From NCBI RefSeq assembly GCF_963678635.1, contig NC_087071.1:14794864-14858863 (forward strand): a stretch of 64,000 nucleotides of DNA. Reading direction: 5' to 3'. Source of the stretch: Symsagittifera roscoffensis. Taxonomy: Eukaryota > Xenacoelomorpha > Acoela > Convolutidae. Below are positions 47,924 through 56,693 of this stretch, in pieces. Numbering within the stretch: position 1 is the stretch's first letter; each line of letters begins with the position of its first letter. The notes below the pieces were generated by a model. It did no database searches, had not been told where the DNA came from, and saw nothing but the letters and a program-made list of their open reading frames with translations. The position numbers were made by a program, and so were the translations under genes.

Positions 47924-49441
47924 ATGAGACGGAGTAGGGTACCGGTGCTTGAAAAAAGGTCAAGTGGATCAAACACGAAATATAACTCATCGCTGCGCGG
48001 AACAACATCAATGGGCCCAAAGATAACAAAGAAGAACTTTTCAGTTAACATGGTCAGCACAAGGAGTACAGCGGAGAACAGGGCAAAAGAGGGCACGGAA
48101 GGGGAGCGAGTAGAACCCACCATCGAGATTGATCTAGAGACACCCGTTCAAAGTGTGGATGAAACAAGGAAAATGGCGACGGAGTCAACTCCAATGCCCA
48201 ATGCAGAAGAACCAAACCCGAAACCCATAGAGTTCTCACCAATAGACGACGCGGAAGATGCAATAGGCAACACCGAAGAAACGGTGAAAGAAGACTCTCA
48301 AGTAAAAAAGACATCTTTTACGGAGAAGTTGGCAATAATGGTCGGAATAAAAACGAAAGAAAACGTAACTGAAGAACCAAAAGCTGAAAGAGCACGGACA
48401 TTTGGGACAGTGAGCACGAAGACGACAGAAGCCAACCCAAGAGAGGAACACGCTAAAGCAGAGGCTACGGCCAAAGAAAGACCGACAGCTGACCATGAAG
48501 AGACTACCATTGAGCTGGGTGACTTGTTGGCGAAACTAAATCAGATTGACAAAAGACTGAAGCACAGTGGAGAAGATAGAGAGGTGATAAAAAAAGAGTT
48601 TTGATACAACAAGCACGAGTATCTAGACAGTTATTTTAACGTAGCTAAGGCAACAGATGAGAGACTCAAGGAAATGTCAGGTAAGGTAGAAGCCACCAAT
48701 GAAGAACGAGAAAAGAACATCAAAACAGACATGCAACAGTTGAAAAACCGATATGATGATGTCAACAGCCAATTAGGAAGCCTGGAAAGGAGAATGGACA
48801 CAATGAGCAAGAGTCAGGCTGAGAGTTCGTGTGCAATACAGGCGAAATTGGATGCAATCTTGAGAAGTTCTACTTCACAAGAAATACCGGCAGCGGATCG
48901 TACGCAAGGCACCAGAGTTGACTTTGTAGAACCACAAAGGAACAAACGGCAATCGACACTGTTGCCTTTAAACCGGGATGCGATAAGCATAGCACCAACG
49001 GCTGCTAAAACAATCATGAAAAACGGAGCATCAAACACGATGAGTGGCCCGGGGGACTCAACAGCTAACGGCAACGCAGGTCCTGATGCCATGACATGGG
49101 CAAGCACTTGGGAGATGATGAACAGGACTCTAGAGGCCTTCGCCACGAGGAACACTGACTCGAGCGACAGGAGAGAGGGAAAATCAAGAAAGACATTCAA
49201 GAAGCCAAAAGAATTCAAAGATGACTCCGATGGATGCATTGACACTTGGGTGGAAGTGATGAGATTACATCTAGAGCAAGATAACTTGAATGACGAGAGA
49301 CAAGCATGTACAGCCATACTGAGCAACTTGGAAGGAACGGCATTAAAATGCGTGGTCGCAAAGAAGGAAGAAGAACGCGACACCGCGGACAAGATCTTCG
49401 AGATATTGCTGAATCGATTCGGGTCAGGCATGAAGCGATGA
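47924..49441 (+). CDS. gag: Gag of giant element: N-terminal and capsid region, one in-frame TGA
   Basis: One reading frame from ATG 47924, interrupted once by TGA at 48602-48604 (KKEF-stop-YNKHEYLDSYF). An alternative start MVSTRS at 48050 looks more like a native Gag start. The first 220 residues are acidic, Glu/Thr-rich and probably disordered; after the TGA comes a coiled-coil region (NEEREKNIKTDMQQLKNRYD ... LGSLERRMDTM). The capsid (FKKPKEFKDDSDGCIDTWVE, TAILSNLEGTALKCVVAKKE, DKIFEILLNRFGSG) is Retrotrans_gag-like. It ends at GMKR because of a shift to the next frame (-1 or +2), where Gag continues HEAMMRFEKRRQRDDESIDR. Confidence 0.85.
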
Positions 49442-51588
49442 TGCGATTTGAAAAGAGAAGGCAGAGGGACGACGAGTCAATAGATCGGTTCCTAGATGAC
49501 CTCGAGAGCTTGAGAAGGAGGAGTGACCCAGAGGAGTCGACAAACAGAAGGAACTTTAGCATTGCCTCGAAGTTCATTGATGGGGTAAAAAGTGATGACT
49601 TAAGGACAATGTTAGCAACATACTACACATTGTCGAAGGACAGCGCACCCACCCCAGAAGAAATGAGACAAAAATCAAGAGAATATATGCTGATGAAACC
49701 TAAGAAATACTCATATTCAGAAAACAGGAACACGCAAGGGGGAAGCCAACCCCAGAGGTCATCATGGTACAAACCTAGAGATGATATGGACAAGCGCAGA
49801 TCATGCGCGAGCTGCGGGTCAGCGGATCATCACGTGGCTGACTGCACAACGTACAAACAAGGCATGAAGAGCCTAGGGTATGCACCGGATGAGGAGGATA
49901 TGAGCCAGATGGAGGAACACGAGTACTATAATGGCTTAATCATCAAGATAGGCGCCAGATGCTTCTTCTGTAACCAGGAGGGGCACTTCAGAATGGATTG
50001 TCCCTTGTTCTGGGAAGCGGTCAAGGACCAGAATCACCCCAAACATAAGTTGGCATTAGCGGCGGTGCAGAATCAACGGAACAGGCAAAACGAGTTTGAA
50101 TCTAGGAACTTAGGAGCACCAAACACCGAATTGCCGACAAAGACAGTGAAAGCGGTAACACATGTTAACGGTGCGATAGAATCCACGGCCGGGAACTCTC
50201 TAGAGATAAATTATGAGAAAGCGGCGACGGAAGCAATTGCCAAAGTGAAACAGGATCTGGCTGCGAAAGAAATAGAGCAACGACTAAAGTTGGAGATCGA
50301 AAGACAGAATTTTAACGAAGCATTAACCGGATCGAACTCAATACCAGAGGCTAGAACGGGCTCAACAAAGACCGGGAATTGTAACACCGTGAAGATGGTG
50401 ACAGGTAAACCTTTTGGAATATCGAAAATTGGAGCAAGAATAATGTCGATAATCACAGTGGGCGGCCACGAGGTAACCAGAAACTTGAGCGAGCCGAGCG
50501 ACCAGACGATAATGCACATTGACGTGTATGCAGACTACTTGAGTGGAATAAGTCCACAAACGACTTCTAGAGCGCTCAGAGCACTACTCACGAGAGGGGG
50601 CAGCAAGTCGGTACGTGTTGATAATAGGTACACTGAAGCTTATGGTCCACACGAGGTGATGCTAAATATAGATGGAATCAACATCTATACCAAGACGATG
50701 ATAACATGTGACGAAGACCTAATTGGACAAATCTACGTGGGGAAAGAAGAGTTGAAATTGAGATTGATTGGACACTGCGCCATGCTTGAAGAAGATGCAA
50801 TGCACATTGGGACGGAGGCAGATGTGACAGGGCACGTGCTAGACATAAATGGCAAAAAGACTCAGTTGCGTGGATTACTTGACACGGGAGCAGTCTTGAG
50901 CGTCATACCAATCGAAACATGGGAAAAGATGGGCTTTGACAAAGGTGACTTGATAGACTCGAGAATACGGCTGTCAGCTGCAAACAAAGGGTCCCTTCGG
51001 GTGCTGGGCAGGACGCCGATAATAGCCCTCAATTTGGGGGAACGTAACCTGTGGATGAGCTTTATCGTGGTAGAAAACCTAGATGAATCTGACCAATTCA
51101 TTTTGGGCAGAGACTTCATCAGGAATTTCGACGTAACGATTGATCTAAATAATGCAATGTTCAGGATACGGAACCCGGATAGGAGGTACGCAATCAAACC
51201 GGTAAATTTAATAATGGCAAATGAAAACAAAGCACCGGTATTCTTGAGTAGGAGAGTGAGGCTAAAAGCTAATGAAGCGGCAATCGTAAGCTTGAGGATG
51301 AAAAATTATAATGAACTAAGTGACAACAAGCAAGTGTGTATAGTCCCAAATCCTAATAGTCAAAGCGCTGCTGTTTTAGGAAGATCATTTTCGATAACGA
51401 AGAGCGGCCTCTGCGTCAGTGTCTTGTTGAATACCCTTGATATACCGATCACGATACAGAGAGGGAGGAAGCTGGGATATGCTTTACCGGTTAAAACTCG
51501 ATATGAAACGATTGAGAACTCAAAACAAAATGAAGTGGTTAATTGTCCCAATCACAGGGACAAAATTTGTATCTTGAGACGATTGTAG
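49426..51588 (+). CDS. gag-pro: Gag C-terminal part, nucleocapsid and protease of giant element
   Basis: The frame listed from ATG 49306 really takes over at about 49426. Capsid helices RFLDDLESLRRRSDPEE and SKFIDGVKSDDLRTMLATYY are followed by two CCHC knuckles, CASCGSADHHVADC (from 49804) and CFFCNQEGHFRMDC (from 49960). A long linker with a charged coil precedes the aspartic protease: LRGLLDTGAVLSVIPIETW (D-T-G-A at 50881), RVLGRTPIIALNL and QFILGRDFIRNFDVTID. It ends at TAG 51586-51588; the same frame resumes immediately and runs into RT, so Gag-Pro and Pol are in one frame separated by a single stop. Confidence 0.9.
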   Translation, partial: RHEAMMRFEKRRQRDDESIDRFLDDLESLRRRSDPEESTNRRNFSIASKFIDGVKSDDLRTMLATYYTLSKDSAPTPEEMRQKSREYMLMKPKKYSYSENRNTQGGSQPQRSSWYKPRDDMDKRRSCASCGSADHHVADCTTYKQGMKSLGYAPDEEDMSQMEEHEYYNGLIIKIGARCFFCNQEGHFRMDCPLFWEAVKDQNHPKHKLALAAVQNQRNRQNEFESRNLGAPNTELPTKTVKAVTHVNGAIESTAGNSLEINYEKAATEAIAKVKQDLAAKEIEQRLKLEIERQNFNEALTGSNSIPEARTGSTKTGNCNTVKMVTGKPFGISKIGARIMSIITVGGHEVTRNLSEPSDQTIMHIDVYADYLSGISPQTTSRALRALLTRGGSKSVRVDNRYTEAYGPHEVMLNIDGINIYTKTMITCDEDLIGQIYVGKEELKLRLIGHCAMLEEDAMHIGTEADVTGHVLDINGKKTQLRGLLDTGAVLSVIPIETWEKMGFDKGDLIDSRIRLSAANKGSLRVLGRTPIIALNLGERNLWMSFIVVENLDESDQFILGRDFIRNFDVTIDLNNAMFRIRNPDRRYAIKPVNLIMANENKAPVFLSRRVRLKANEAAIVSLRMKNYNELSDNKQVCIVPNPNSQSAAVLGRSFSITKSGLCVSVLLNTLDIPITIQRGRKLGYALPVKTRYETIENSKQNEVVNCPNHRDKICILRRL

Positions 51589-51690
51589 AAAATAAAAGAT
51601 TCTTCAGGTCTTATTAAATCACTTAAGTCAGAAACGGACGATGGGCTCTCGAGCTGTTCGAACTTTCCAGAGCGACCCACGCTAGATGAA

Positions 51691-54222
51691 ATGCAATCTG
51701 ATAAACCGGTTCTGCCGGAGATTGAACATTTGAGGGGCAAACTGAAAGATGAACAGCTCGAAGCCATCAAGGACGTACTAGAGCGGAACGAGGAAGTTTT
51801 TTCAAGGCATAAGGCGGATATCGGGTGTTGTAATTTTGTTGAGCATGAAATAGAACTTGAGGAAAACGCGGTACCACACAGGGAGGGGGCGAGGCGCATG
51901 ACCCCACACAAATCGGACGCGTGTAGGAAAGAAATCGAGACGTTACTAGAGTATGACATGATAGAACCATCCAAGTCACCGTGGGCGTGTGGAGTAGTGA
52001 TGGCCAAAAAGAAAGGCGACCAGTTGAGGTTTTGTTGTGACTTTCGATACCTGAACTCCGTCACGGTGAAGGATGCCTATCCCATACCTAGAATTGATGA
52101 GAGCCTCTCGAAGTTAGGTGATGCAAAATTTTTTACGACTCTTGATTTAGGCTCGGCCTTTTGGCAGGTACCATTAAGGAAGCAAGACAGGGACAAGACA
52201 GGGTTCGCCTGCGAGTTGGGTCTGTTTCAATGGAAACGGATGCCGTTTGGACTCTGCAATGCAACAGCCACGTTTCAGCGGCTGATGGCACACGCGTTGA
52301 TAGGCGTGACAAAAAAGTATGGCAACCTGGTAATGTGCTACGTGGACGACGTGGTAATAGCAACGCCAACACTAGAAGACCACATTGAGAGGCTTGACGA
52401 GGTGTTCGCGTGCATGAAAAGATCGGGGCAGAAGTGTAAACCATCAAAGTGCGAGATACTCAAGGACTCAATTAAATACTTGGGAAGGATGGTAGACAAG
52501 CACGGTATCAGACCTGATCCAGACGCCGTAGAGGCAGTCCTAACCTGGAAGTCACCAAAGACGGAACACCAGCTGATGAGCTTCCTGGGCTTCGCTAACT
52601 ACTACAGAGAATTCATCAAAGGCTATGCGGAAAAGGTATACCCGATGCAACAATTAATGAGACACAAGGGCAAGAAGTTCACGTGGAACAACGCGGCAGA
52701 AGAGTCTTTCCAGAGAATAAAGAAAGAGCTATGTGAGGCACCAGTACTAGGTATGCCAACTGAGAAGGGGATGTACGTGCTGGACACGGATGCGTCGGTA
52801 GTCGCGATTTCTGGGATTCTCCATCAAGAACAAGAATGGAATGGGAAGACAGTCTTGAGACCAATAGCATACGGGAGCAAAGTCCTAAGTGATACAGAAA
52901 TGAAGTACGGAGCACCGAAAGCGGAGATGTTCGCAGTGGTCACCTTTGTCGAAAAATACAGAGCATACCTAGGCAGTGAGCCCTTCAAGTTGCGAGTCGA
53001 TAACCGAGCACTAAGCTGGCTGAAAACGTACTCAATGGACCAGAGCTATATTGGGAGGTGGATAGTTCGCTTGGACGGATACAACATGATAATTGAGCAC
53101 AGAACACGAGATAAACATCAAAATGCCGACAGCTTGAGTAAGAAGACGGAGTTCTACGAGAGACAAGAACAAAGAGAGGCGGACAGACCTGAGATCAAAG
53201 ATGGCTTCTCCTTCATGGACAAGGAAACGTACGACAGTCTTCCACTCACGAGATGGCTGGACAAATCAGGCAAACCGATTGAAGATCATCCCGAATTACC
53301 AAAAGAGCCTCTTGAAAAAACCATCTTGAAGAAAAGCAGAGGGATTCCGATAGGAATAATACTCAAGTCCAAGATCGTGAGGGAAACACTCAAGGCAAAA
53401 GGTTATGATCTCAACCAGGTAGAGGAGGGAACTGTCCGAATAGACGAAGACTTAATGAGGTTGCTTGAGAAACTATCAGATGATAAGCCCATGATCCAAG
53501 GGAAAGGTCAGAAGGCACCGGAACTAACTATACTTCGGAGAGAAGAAACAGTGGACAATACTGACTCCTCAAAAGGAAGCGTCACTAATAGCAAGGATGT
53601 TGTGCGATCACTAGTTGAAAAAATACCCGAAAATATTCTGGAGCAGACAAAAGTCAGGGGTAAGAAAGTGACATTCAGAGAAGAGGTTGAACACCTGGGA
53701 CTAGATCAAGAGTCCGGGGAGTGGTCCAGATTCATAGAAGAAGAAGGAACCGGAGAAGGGAAATTGTCCGGGGAGCGTGAAGAATGGGATGAAGACTCGG
53801 ATGAGAGCAGCGAAGACCAGGACAGTCTATGCATGATACTGGCGGAGGAGAAGATAAGACAACACGACAGGGAATTACAGACGGATCCATCTTCAGGAAC
53901 GTACAATCTGGAAGTACAAGAGGTGCGAGGTGGTGAAGAGCTTGAAAAAATAGCGGTTTCAAGAAAGCCATTTCGGGAACTATCGTGCAACTCAAACGTC
54001 AGAACGAATCTGGTACCAGAAGACGACATGAAAATCGTGAAAAAGATGATATGTGTGAAACTGAGCGATGACATCCACAACCCTGGTGAGATGAATGGAC
54101 AGATCATGGCGCTAAAAGAGCACGTTAAGGCGAGATATAGGCTGTCTGACCTAATAAGGGCCCAGAAGAATGACAAAATGACAAGTAACCTCTCCAAATG
54201 GATCCAGGACTGGCAATCGTAA
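51691..54222 (+). CDS. pol: Reverse transcriptase and RNase H of giant element (no integrase)
   Basis: 843 codons. RT: REGARRMTPHKSDACRKEIE, SPWACGVVMAKKKGDQLRFC, YPIPRIDESLSKLGDAKFF, TTLDLGSAFWQVPL (catalytic Asp), MPFGLCNATATFQRLM, CYVDDVVIATPTLEDH (YVDD at residues 217-220), LGFANYYREFIKGYAEKVY. RNase H: YVLDTDASVVAISGIL, YGAPKAEMFAVVTFVEKYRA, RVDNRALSWL, HQNADSLSK. The remaining ~340 residues are acidic and Lys/Glu-rich without zinc-binding H-H-C-C or a D-D-E core, so integrase is not encoded here. It ends SNLSKWIQDWQS-stop. The native start lies upstream, after the TAG at 51586 (KIKDSSGLIKSLKSETDD...). Confidence 0.93.
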   Translation: MQSDKPVLPEIEHLRGKLKDEQLEAIKDVLERNEEVFSRHKADIGCCNFVEHEIELEENAVPHREGARRMTPHKSDACRKEIETLLEYDMIEPSKSPWACGVVMAKKKGDQLRFCCDFRYLNSVTVKDAYPIPRIDESLSKLGDAKFFTTLDLGSAFWQVPLRKQDRDKTGFACELGLFQWKRMPFGLCNATATFQRLMAHALIGVTKKYGNLVMCYVDDVVIATPTLEDHIERLDEVFACMKRSGQKCKPSKCEILKDSIKYLGRMVDKHGIRPDPDAVEAVLTWKSPKTEHQLMSFLGFANYYREFIKGYAEKVYPMQQLMRHKGKKFTWNNAAEESFQRIKKELCEAPVLGMPTEKGMYVLDTDASVVAISGILHQEQEWNGKTVLRPIAYGSKVLSDTEMKYGAPKAEMFAVVTFVEKYRAYLGSEPFKLRVDNRALSWLKTYSMDQSYIGRWIVRLDGYNMIIEHRTRDKHQNADSLSKKTEFYERQEQREADRPEIKDGFSFMDKETYDSLPLTRWLDKSGKPIEDHPELPKEPLEKTILKKSRGIPIGIILKSKIVRETLKAKGYDLNQVEEGTVRIDEDLMRLLEKLSDDKPMIQGKGQKAPELTILRREETVDNTDSSKGSVTNSKDVVRSLVEKIPENILEQTKVRGKKVTFREEVEHLGLDQESGEWSRFIEEEGTGEGKLSGEREEWDEDSDESSEDQDSLCMILAEEKIRQHDRELQTDPSSGTYNLEVQEVRGGEELEKIAVSRKPFRELSCNSNVRTNLVPEDDMKIVKKMICVKLSDDIHNPGEMNGQIMALKEHVKARYRLSDLIRAQKNDKMTSNLSKWIQDWQS

Positions 54223-54232
54223 ACGCACCGGC

Positions 54233-55297
54233 ATGAGGTACAACAGGTACGGGGATGACTTCTTGATCGATAAGATACAGCCAGACAAATTGGGCGAGGA
54301 ACTACAGAATGCAGGCGAGCTGGAAGCCGGAGAGGAATGGCAGGTCATTGACGATGGTGGACATTATCCGCAGGATGATTATTCGACGCCAGAATTGGAG
54401 ACGGATCTCGAACAGAATGAGGTAGAAAGGAGGGAGAACACGAACTTGAGGATTCTAGAGTGGATGCGTGATGTCAAAAACGAGAGCCGCGAAGGACAGA
54501 GCATTCAGCAAGTCGATGTATCAGCAGCAAATTACATGAAGACAGATGACCCTCTTTTCGGATGGACAGCAACAGACAGGCCACTGGACATTCCTAAGGA
54601 CAATTCAGACCCGACAACATCGACGGGGACGACGATAAATATTTTTGTCCGGGGAGTGGGGGTAGGACTTACCCACACCGAAAATTTGATGATAAAGAAG
54701 CTCAAGGAAGTGAGGGAAACAAGCGGATTGGAACTGGAGGAAGAAGAACCAGAGCCTACCATAGGTCGGAATTTCAAAACGAAATTCGAAATACCCAATG
54801 AATACTCAGAGAACATCATGATAACGGATAGCGACTTCATCCTGTCAAACAGGACCAGCGCGATCTGCATCACGGCGGACATGAGTTTCAAATCAAGATT
54901 GGAAGCTGACTTCAAAAGAGAGTACCAGAATGTGGAGTTTCTGTTCAGACAGAGACCAGGACTGGGAGGCATGGCAGCGCTTCCACCGTCAGTGGCACAA
55001 GTCCCGGGCAAATATCGGTGCTTCCTGGTAACGAGGGTCAATGACAGGAACACAATTGATCCCGAACACGTGATATTGGCACTGACAAGATTACGAGACT
55101 TCATGATTGAAAGAGGGATAGCAGAGGTCTCGATGCCGGTGTACGACCCAAACAGGGGCAAACTGAGCTCAAGGGAATTGTACGCTATCCTACACGTAGT
55201 CTTTGCAGAAACTGAGATAATGGTCGGGTACATGGAGGTATCGAATCGGGTGTGGGAGAGAAGTCTTGAGTTAGGTACTGGGGTGCGGCGCAGGTAA
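54233..55297 (+). CDS. Macro-domain-like protein of giant element
   Basis: 354 codons, ten bases after the RT stop and in a different frame; the frame is open upstream of the ATG. Residues 1-130 are acidic (RYNRYGDDFLIDKIQPDKLG ...). A short beta-rich segment TINIFVRGVGVGLTHTENLM follows. From about residue 195 the layout resembles a macro domain: SNRTSAICITADMSFKSRLE, ADFKREY, LGGMAALPPS, KYRCFLVTRVNDRNTIDPE, VILALTRLRDFMIERGIAEV and SMPVYDPNRGKLSSRELYAI. That order (SAICITAD in place of hhxxxNxD, a short-side-chain loop, YxFLVTK-like strand, LxxLRxxxxxxxhxxhxMP) is typical of ALC1/Poa1-like macro domains, which bind or hydrolyse ADP-ribose. Family assignment is by eye. Confidence 0.6.
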   Translation: MRYNRYGDDFLIDKIQPDKLGEELQNAGELEAGEEWQVIDDGGHYPQDDYSTPELETDLEQNEVERRENTNLRILEWMRDVKNESREGQSIQQVDVSAANYMKTDDPLFGWTATDRPLDIPKDNSDPTTSTGTTINIFVRGVGVGLTHTENLMIKKLKEVRETSGLELEEEEPEPTIGRNFKTKFEIPNEYSENIMITDSDFILSNRTSAICITADMSFKSRLEADFKREYQNVEFLFRQRPGLGGMAALPPSVAQVPGKYRCFLVTRVNDRNTIDPEHVILALTRLRDFMIERGIAEVSMPVYDPNRGKLSSRELYAILHVVFAETEIMVGYMEVSNRVWERSLELGTGVRRR

Positions 55298-55490
55298 AGG
55301 GATCTTAAGAGGTGATTGGCATGACAATTGAATTTAAAAAAAAAGAATTAACGGTGCTAAAACATAAAATGAATCTGCATGTTTTTAAGGGAAATCCAAT
55401 CGAATTGTTTTAAGTGATAGGAGAATGATAAGATTTTAACCATATGGGTAGAAGGGGGGTCTCTAGGTTAGGAACGTGACATGCTAAGTT

Positions 55491-55512
55491 TTAATAAGCT
55501 TTCTGTTTTCAG
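55491..55512 (+). promoter_or_regulatory. Candidate splice acceptor upstream of the second coding unit
   Basis: TAATAAGCTTTCTGTTTTCAG with a CTAAG branch-like site just upstream fits a 3' splice site. It would create a subgenomic mRNA carrying the ORFs from 55746, as retroviruses do for env. Confidence 0.45.
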
Positions 55513-55635
55513 ATCAAGTTTGAAAAACAAAGTTGAAAATCCAACTACACTCAAGCGAGAAACAGAAAGAGTAAATCTTGATTGAATACGCGATAATCCG
55601 CACCTACAGCAAATACTTGCAAGAGAACATTTCTA

Positions 55636-55712
55636 GAGAATTCTTGAGTTGGGTAATACTTGAGTTGGCAAGGTAATTCTTGAGTTGGTAAGGTAATTCT
55701 TGAGCTGGTTAA
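55636..55712 (+). repeat. Tandem TTCTTGAGTTGG repeats
   Basis: Four copies of (T/A)CTTGAG(T/C)TGG spaced by about 20 bp (linker TAAGGTAAT) lie directly before the ORF at 55746. Confidence 0.85.
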
Positions 55713-55745
55713 CATCTACCTACATACATCCCGAAGTTACAAAGA

Positions 55746-56693
55746 ATGGCAGACCGATTCTGGAGATCCATGCCCGCGGCCCTGAAGAAGCCCACTCTTG
55801 ATGAGCTGTACAGACGCCTGAGGGACCTGGACTACACCCAGATAGACGAGAGAATGGCGGTGATGCTGAATGCAATCCTCCAGTTGGAGGACCAGGGTGA
55901 GTGCAGGGAGTCTGCGACGGAGGCTGTCTTGATGGTCGGCTACACCACCGAGGGTATATCAAACCAAGAACAGACCAGATGGTTGTCCTGGAATGTGGAT
56001 GGAGGAGTAAGGGGCTTTGACTTGGCAAGAAATCCTGGCCTGAGTAACAACACCGAACACGGCGCAGGAGAATTCCCGCTACCAACGAGGCCAACAGCAA
56101 GATCCACAGGCCAGAGCTCGAGTAAGGTGCCGTCGATGTCGCGAGCGCAACAGACGACCGAGGCATATCCGGATCTGGGTGTTCTAAAGAAAGAGCTCGA
56201 GAAGGCGCAGAAGGAAAGGAATAAAGCGAACCTCGATCGGGATCAGGCAAAGCTGGATCGGGAGAAGATTCAGCTGGAGAGAGACCAGGCAGTCAACGAG
56301 CGAGATCAGACTCTGAAGTTACTTGAGATGCTAAGAGCTGAACATCAGCAGGAACTAAGGGTGCGGGAGAACGTCGCGAATCGTGATCAACTGAAGTCGG
56401 AGTTGGAAAAGATAGAACAGCGACAACGCGAGCTTGACGCACAGAAGGGAGCCAGGCCAAACGAACGAGTGGTGACCAGCTCGAGGCCAGAGTCGCGCAT
56501 GGAGGTGGATGAAGCTCCCAGGGCTAGAGGACGGTTCAACCTTGACCGCGAGTCCAGAGAACACATTAGTGAAGGGTTGGAAGTCTGGATACCGAATGAC
56601 GTGACGCCTTCCTTGCGCAGCCTAGAGACACAACCTGTACGCCCACTGATGGATGTGGTGCTACCGGGATATACCCCAACCTACGGGTGTTGA
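55746..56693 (+). CDS. Coiled-coil protein, start of second coding unit
   Basis: 315 codons from MADRFWRSMPAALKKPTLDE. Residues 1-130 are mixed with a predicted globular start (LYRRLRDLDYTQIDERMAVM). Residues 140-245 are a long coiled coil of E/R/K/Q (EKAQKERNKANLDRDQAKLD ...), including an EIEQRQRELDAQK-like end. Residues after 265 (ISEGLEVWIPNDVTPSLRSL) look like the first strand and helix of the SGNH-like fold completed in the next frame, where a Gly-Asp-Ser block would be expected but PNDV is found. It overlaps the giant frame by 94 bases, which is open in the -1 frame; a lost base or a ribosomal frameshift would join them. No canonical slippery heptamer is visible. Confidence 0.75.
   Translation: MADRFWRSMPAALKKPTLDELYRRLRDLDYTQIDERMAVMLNAILQLEDQGECRESATEAVLMVGYTTEGISNQEQTRWLSWNVDGGVRGFDLARNPGLSNNTEHGAGEFPLPTRPTARSTGQSSSKVPSMSRAQQTTEAYPDLGVLKKELEKAQKERNKANLDRDQAKLDREKIQLERDQAVNERDQTLKLLEMLRAEHQQELRVRENVANRDQLKSELEKIEQRQRELDAQKGARPNERVVTSSRPESRMEVDEAPRARGRFNLDRESREHISEGLEVWIPNDVTPSLRSLETQPVRPLMDVVLPGYTPTYGC

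Noticed and set aside
48054..49577. Minus-strand ORFs opposite Gag (for example 48814-49431)
   Set aside because: Antisense shadows of the gag frame.
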